A DNA stretch of 64,000 nt from the NCBI RefSeq assembly GCF_048564905.1, contig NC_133023.1, forward strand, positions 6,463,001 to 6,527,000, in the 5' to 3' direction. Each line of letters starts with the position of its first letter. Position 1 is the first letter of the stretch. Both the position numbers and the translations under genes were made by a program. This DNA is from Vicugna pacos (lineage: Eukaryota; Chordata; Mammalia; Artiodactyla; Camelidae). The notes under the pieces are model-generated. The model saw nothing but the letters and a program-made list of their open reading frames with translations, searched no databases and was not told the origin of the DNA. Shown piece by piece: positions 62,101 to 64,000 of this stretch.

Positions 62101-64000
62101 GGAGACAGTAGAGATTCTGGAATACTTATGAGAAGGGAGGTGATAGCACAGAAGAGATATTTGGAAATAGCTATGACAAGATACTAGGGAGCTCAAATTA
62201 ATTCAAAGGAGAGATGAGAGGACAAAATTGGAAATCATTATGAGGAGAAAGGAGAGATTTGGAAATCGTTATGAGGACAGAGGTTAGAGGAAAGATTTAG
62301 AATTGATTATGTAGAGATGGGATGAGAGATCTGGAAATAGTTGTGAGGAGAGGGGAGAGATAAGAGAAGAGAGGTGAGAGGAGAGTTTTGGGAATCCCTG
62401 TGAGCAGATAGGAAAGATTTGGAAATTGTTGTCTGGACACGGGACAGGGTATATTTTGAAATACTTACGAGGAGAGAGGATAGAGGAGAGATTGAGAAGC
62501 AATTATGTGGAGAGAGGAGGAGAGATTTGTAAACATTTGTGAGGAGGCAGTAGAGATTCTGGAATACTTATGAGGAGGGAGGTGATAGCACAGAAGAGAT
62601 ATTTGGAAATCGTTATGACAAGATACAAGAGAGCTCAAATTAATAAAACGAGAGATGAGAGGACAAAATTGGAAATCATTATGAGGAGAAAGGAGAGATG
62701 TGGAAATCGTTATGAGGACATAGCAGGAGAGATCTCAAATTAATTAAGAGGAGAGATGAGAGGCGAGAGATTTGGAAATAATTATGAGGAGAAAGGAGAG
62801 ATTTGGAAATCATTAGGCAGAGAGAGGTTAGAGGAAAGATTTAGAATTGATTATGTGGAGGTAGGATGAGAGATCTGGAAACAGTTTTGAGGTGAGAAGA
62901 GAGACTGTGGAATACTAAACAGAAGAGAGGTGAGAGCAGAGAGCAGAGATTTTGAAATCGTTACGAGGACACAGGAGATGGGAGATTTCGCAATCGGTAT
63001 GAGGAGAGAGGATAGAGGAGAGATTTAGAATTAATTATGTGCAGATAGGACGAGAGATCTGGAAACAGTTGTGAGGAGAGGGGAGAGATAAGAGAAGAGA
63101 GCTGAGAGGAGAGTTTTGGGAATCCTTGTGAGCAGATAGGAGAGATTCCGAAATCGTTATCAGGAGATAGGAGAGATTTGGAAATCGTTATGAGGACATA
63201 GGAGGAGAGATCTCAAATTAATTAAGAGGAGCGATGAGAGGCGAGAGATTTGGAAATCATTATGAGGAGAAAGGAGAGATTTGGAAATCGTTATGAGGTC
63301 AGAGGTTAGAGGAAAGATTTAGAATTGATTATGTAGAGATGGGATGAGAGATCTGGAAATAGTTGTGAGGAGAGGGGAGAGATAAGAGAAGACAGGCGAG
63401 AGGAGAGTTTTGGGAATCCCTGTGAGCAGATAGGAAAGATTTGGAAATTGTTGTCTGGACACGGGACAGGGTATATTTTGAAATACTTACGAGGAGAGAG
63501 GATAGAGGAGAGATTGAGAAGCAATTATGCGGAGAGAGGAGGAGAGATTTGTAAACATTTGTGAGGAGGCAGTAGAGATTCTGGAATACTTATGAGGAGG
63601 GAGGTGATAGCACAGAAGAGATATTTGGAAATCGTTATGAGAAGATACTAGAGAGCTCAAATTAATAAAACGAGAGATGAGAGGACAAAATTGGAAATCA
63701 TTATGAGGAGAAAGGAGAGATTTGAAAATCGTTATGAGGAGAGAGGTTAGAGGAAAGATTTAGAATTGATTATGTGGAGATGGGATGAGAGATCTGAAAA
63801 TAGTTGTGAGGTGAGAGGAGAGACTGTGGAATACCAAACAGAAGAGAGGCGAGAGCAGAGATTTCCAAATCGATATGAGGCGAGAGGAGGAAAGAGATGA
63901 AAGGAAATACTTATGAAGAGAGATGAGAAAAGAGATATTAGAAATTTCTGAGCACAGCAGATAGAGGAAAGATTTAGAATTAATTATTCAGAGAGAGGAG
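59197..64000. repeat. HOR copy U6, partial (first 4804 bp)
   Basis: Follows the 8716-bp unit until the window ends, inside its second 363-bp block. Private variants include TACACGG near 60084 (TAAACGG elsewhere) and AATCAGTATC near 60340. It has G at 61516 and G at 63510. Confidence 0.93.

Larger units (their letters stand above)
1..64000. repeat. Purine-rich tandem satellite array with higher-order repeats
   Basis: The entire window is made of degenerate tandem monomers. Reading from 2823, successive monomers measure about 34, 38, 31, 38, 34, 31, 26, 31, 36, 38, 34, 31, 43, 35, 35, 29 and 38 bp. A typical monomer begins with a core like GATTTGGAAATC, continues GTTATGAGG, and ends in a GA-rich tail such as AGAGGATAGAGGAGA. 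The 31- and 38-bp classes differ mainly by 7 bp in the tail. The + strand is dominated by A and G with very little C. The array enters at base 1 and leaves at base 64000, so its true length is unknown. Such hierarchical arrays are known from eukaryotic heterochromatin; the species and family name are not recognisable to me. Confidence 0.97.

Noticed and set aside
1-64000. CRISPR array
   Set aside because: Short repeats at regular spacing suggest it, but the intervals are themselves repeat sequence and not unique spacers, there are no cas genes, and the repeats are degenerate with variable length.
1-64000. Transposon or retroelement inside the array
   Set aside because: I found no reverse transcriptase or transposase frames, no terminal inverted or long terminal repeats, no poly-A tail and no stretch that departs from the monomer pattern.
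1-64000. Telomeric, ribosomal or tRNA sequence
   Set aside because: No run of a telomere hexamer or heptamer, no rRNA-like segment and no cloverleaf-forming tRNA motif was seen on either strand.
1-64000. Assignment to a named satellite (alpha satellite, HSat2/3, bovine 31-bp-based satellite, chicken W XhoI family)
   Set aside because: The monomer sequence does not match any of these as I know them; only the general idea of a short monomer of about 31 bp under a long HOR is shared with some. A RepeatMasker or Dfam search would decide.

Overview
The whole 64 kb window is one uninterrupted tandem satellite array. I see no protein-coding gene, RNA gene, transposon, CRISPR array or unique flanking DNA in it. 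The + strand is very purine-rich: two hand-counted 60-base stretches gave about 68-77% A+G and about 3-7% C. It is built from short degenerate monomers, mostly 31, 34-35 or 38 bp long, typically starting GATTTGGAAATC and ending in a GA-rich tail. An array this long with nested higher-order repeats (HORs) is typical of eukaryotic constitutive heterochromatin: centromeric, pericentromeric, subtelomeric or sex-chromosome satellite. I cannot name the species or a known satellite family from sequence alone.

Layout, in an arbitrary register that starts each unit at the same landmark (TTACGAGGACACAGG, followed within about 40 bp by GGTATGCGGAGAG). Left part: 1-3984 (partial unit of a 5142-bp form) and 3985-9095 (5111 bp). 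Transition: 9096-16060 (6965 bp), a one-off mosaic. Right part, 8.7-kb HOR: U1 16061-24776, U2 24777-33492, U3 33493-42208 (8716 bp each), U4 42209-50480 (8272 bp, with a 441-bp and a 3-bp deletion), U5 50481-59196 (8716 bp) and U6 59197-64000 (partial, runs off the window). The array therefore changes from a 5.1-kb to an 8.7-kb higher-order period inside the window.

The two periods are related by simple arithmetic that can be read from the sequence: 8716 - 3574 - 31 = 5111. The 3574-bp difference lies between two nearly identical direct repeats of about 515 bp (20473-20987 and 24047-24561 in U1). The 31-bp difference is exactly one monomer. Each 8.7-kb unit is itself nested. Blocks of 363 bp (four copies), about 472 bp (three copies), about 176 bp (five copies) and about 980 bp (two copies, 5100 bp apart) recur inside it. 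The extra 3.6 kb thus looks like a partial, slightly diverged second copy of the 5.1-kb unit.

All open reading frames of 64-118 codons lie on the minus strand. They encode Ser/Leu/Pro-rich low-complexity strings that repeat with the satellite period. They follow from the composition of the pyrimidine-rich strand and I do not call them genes.
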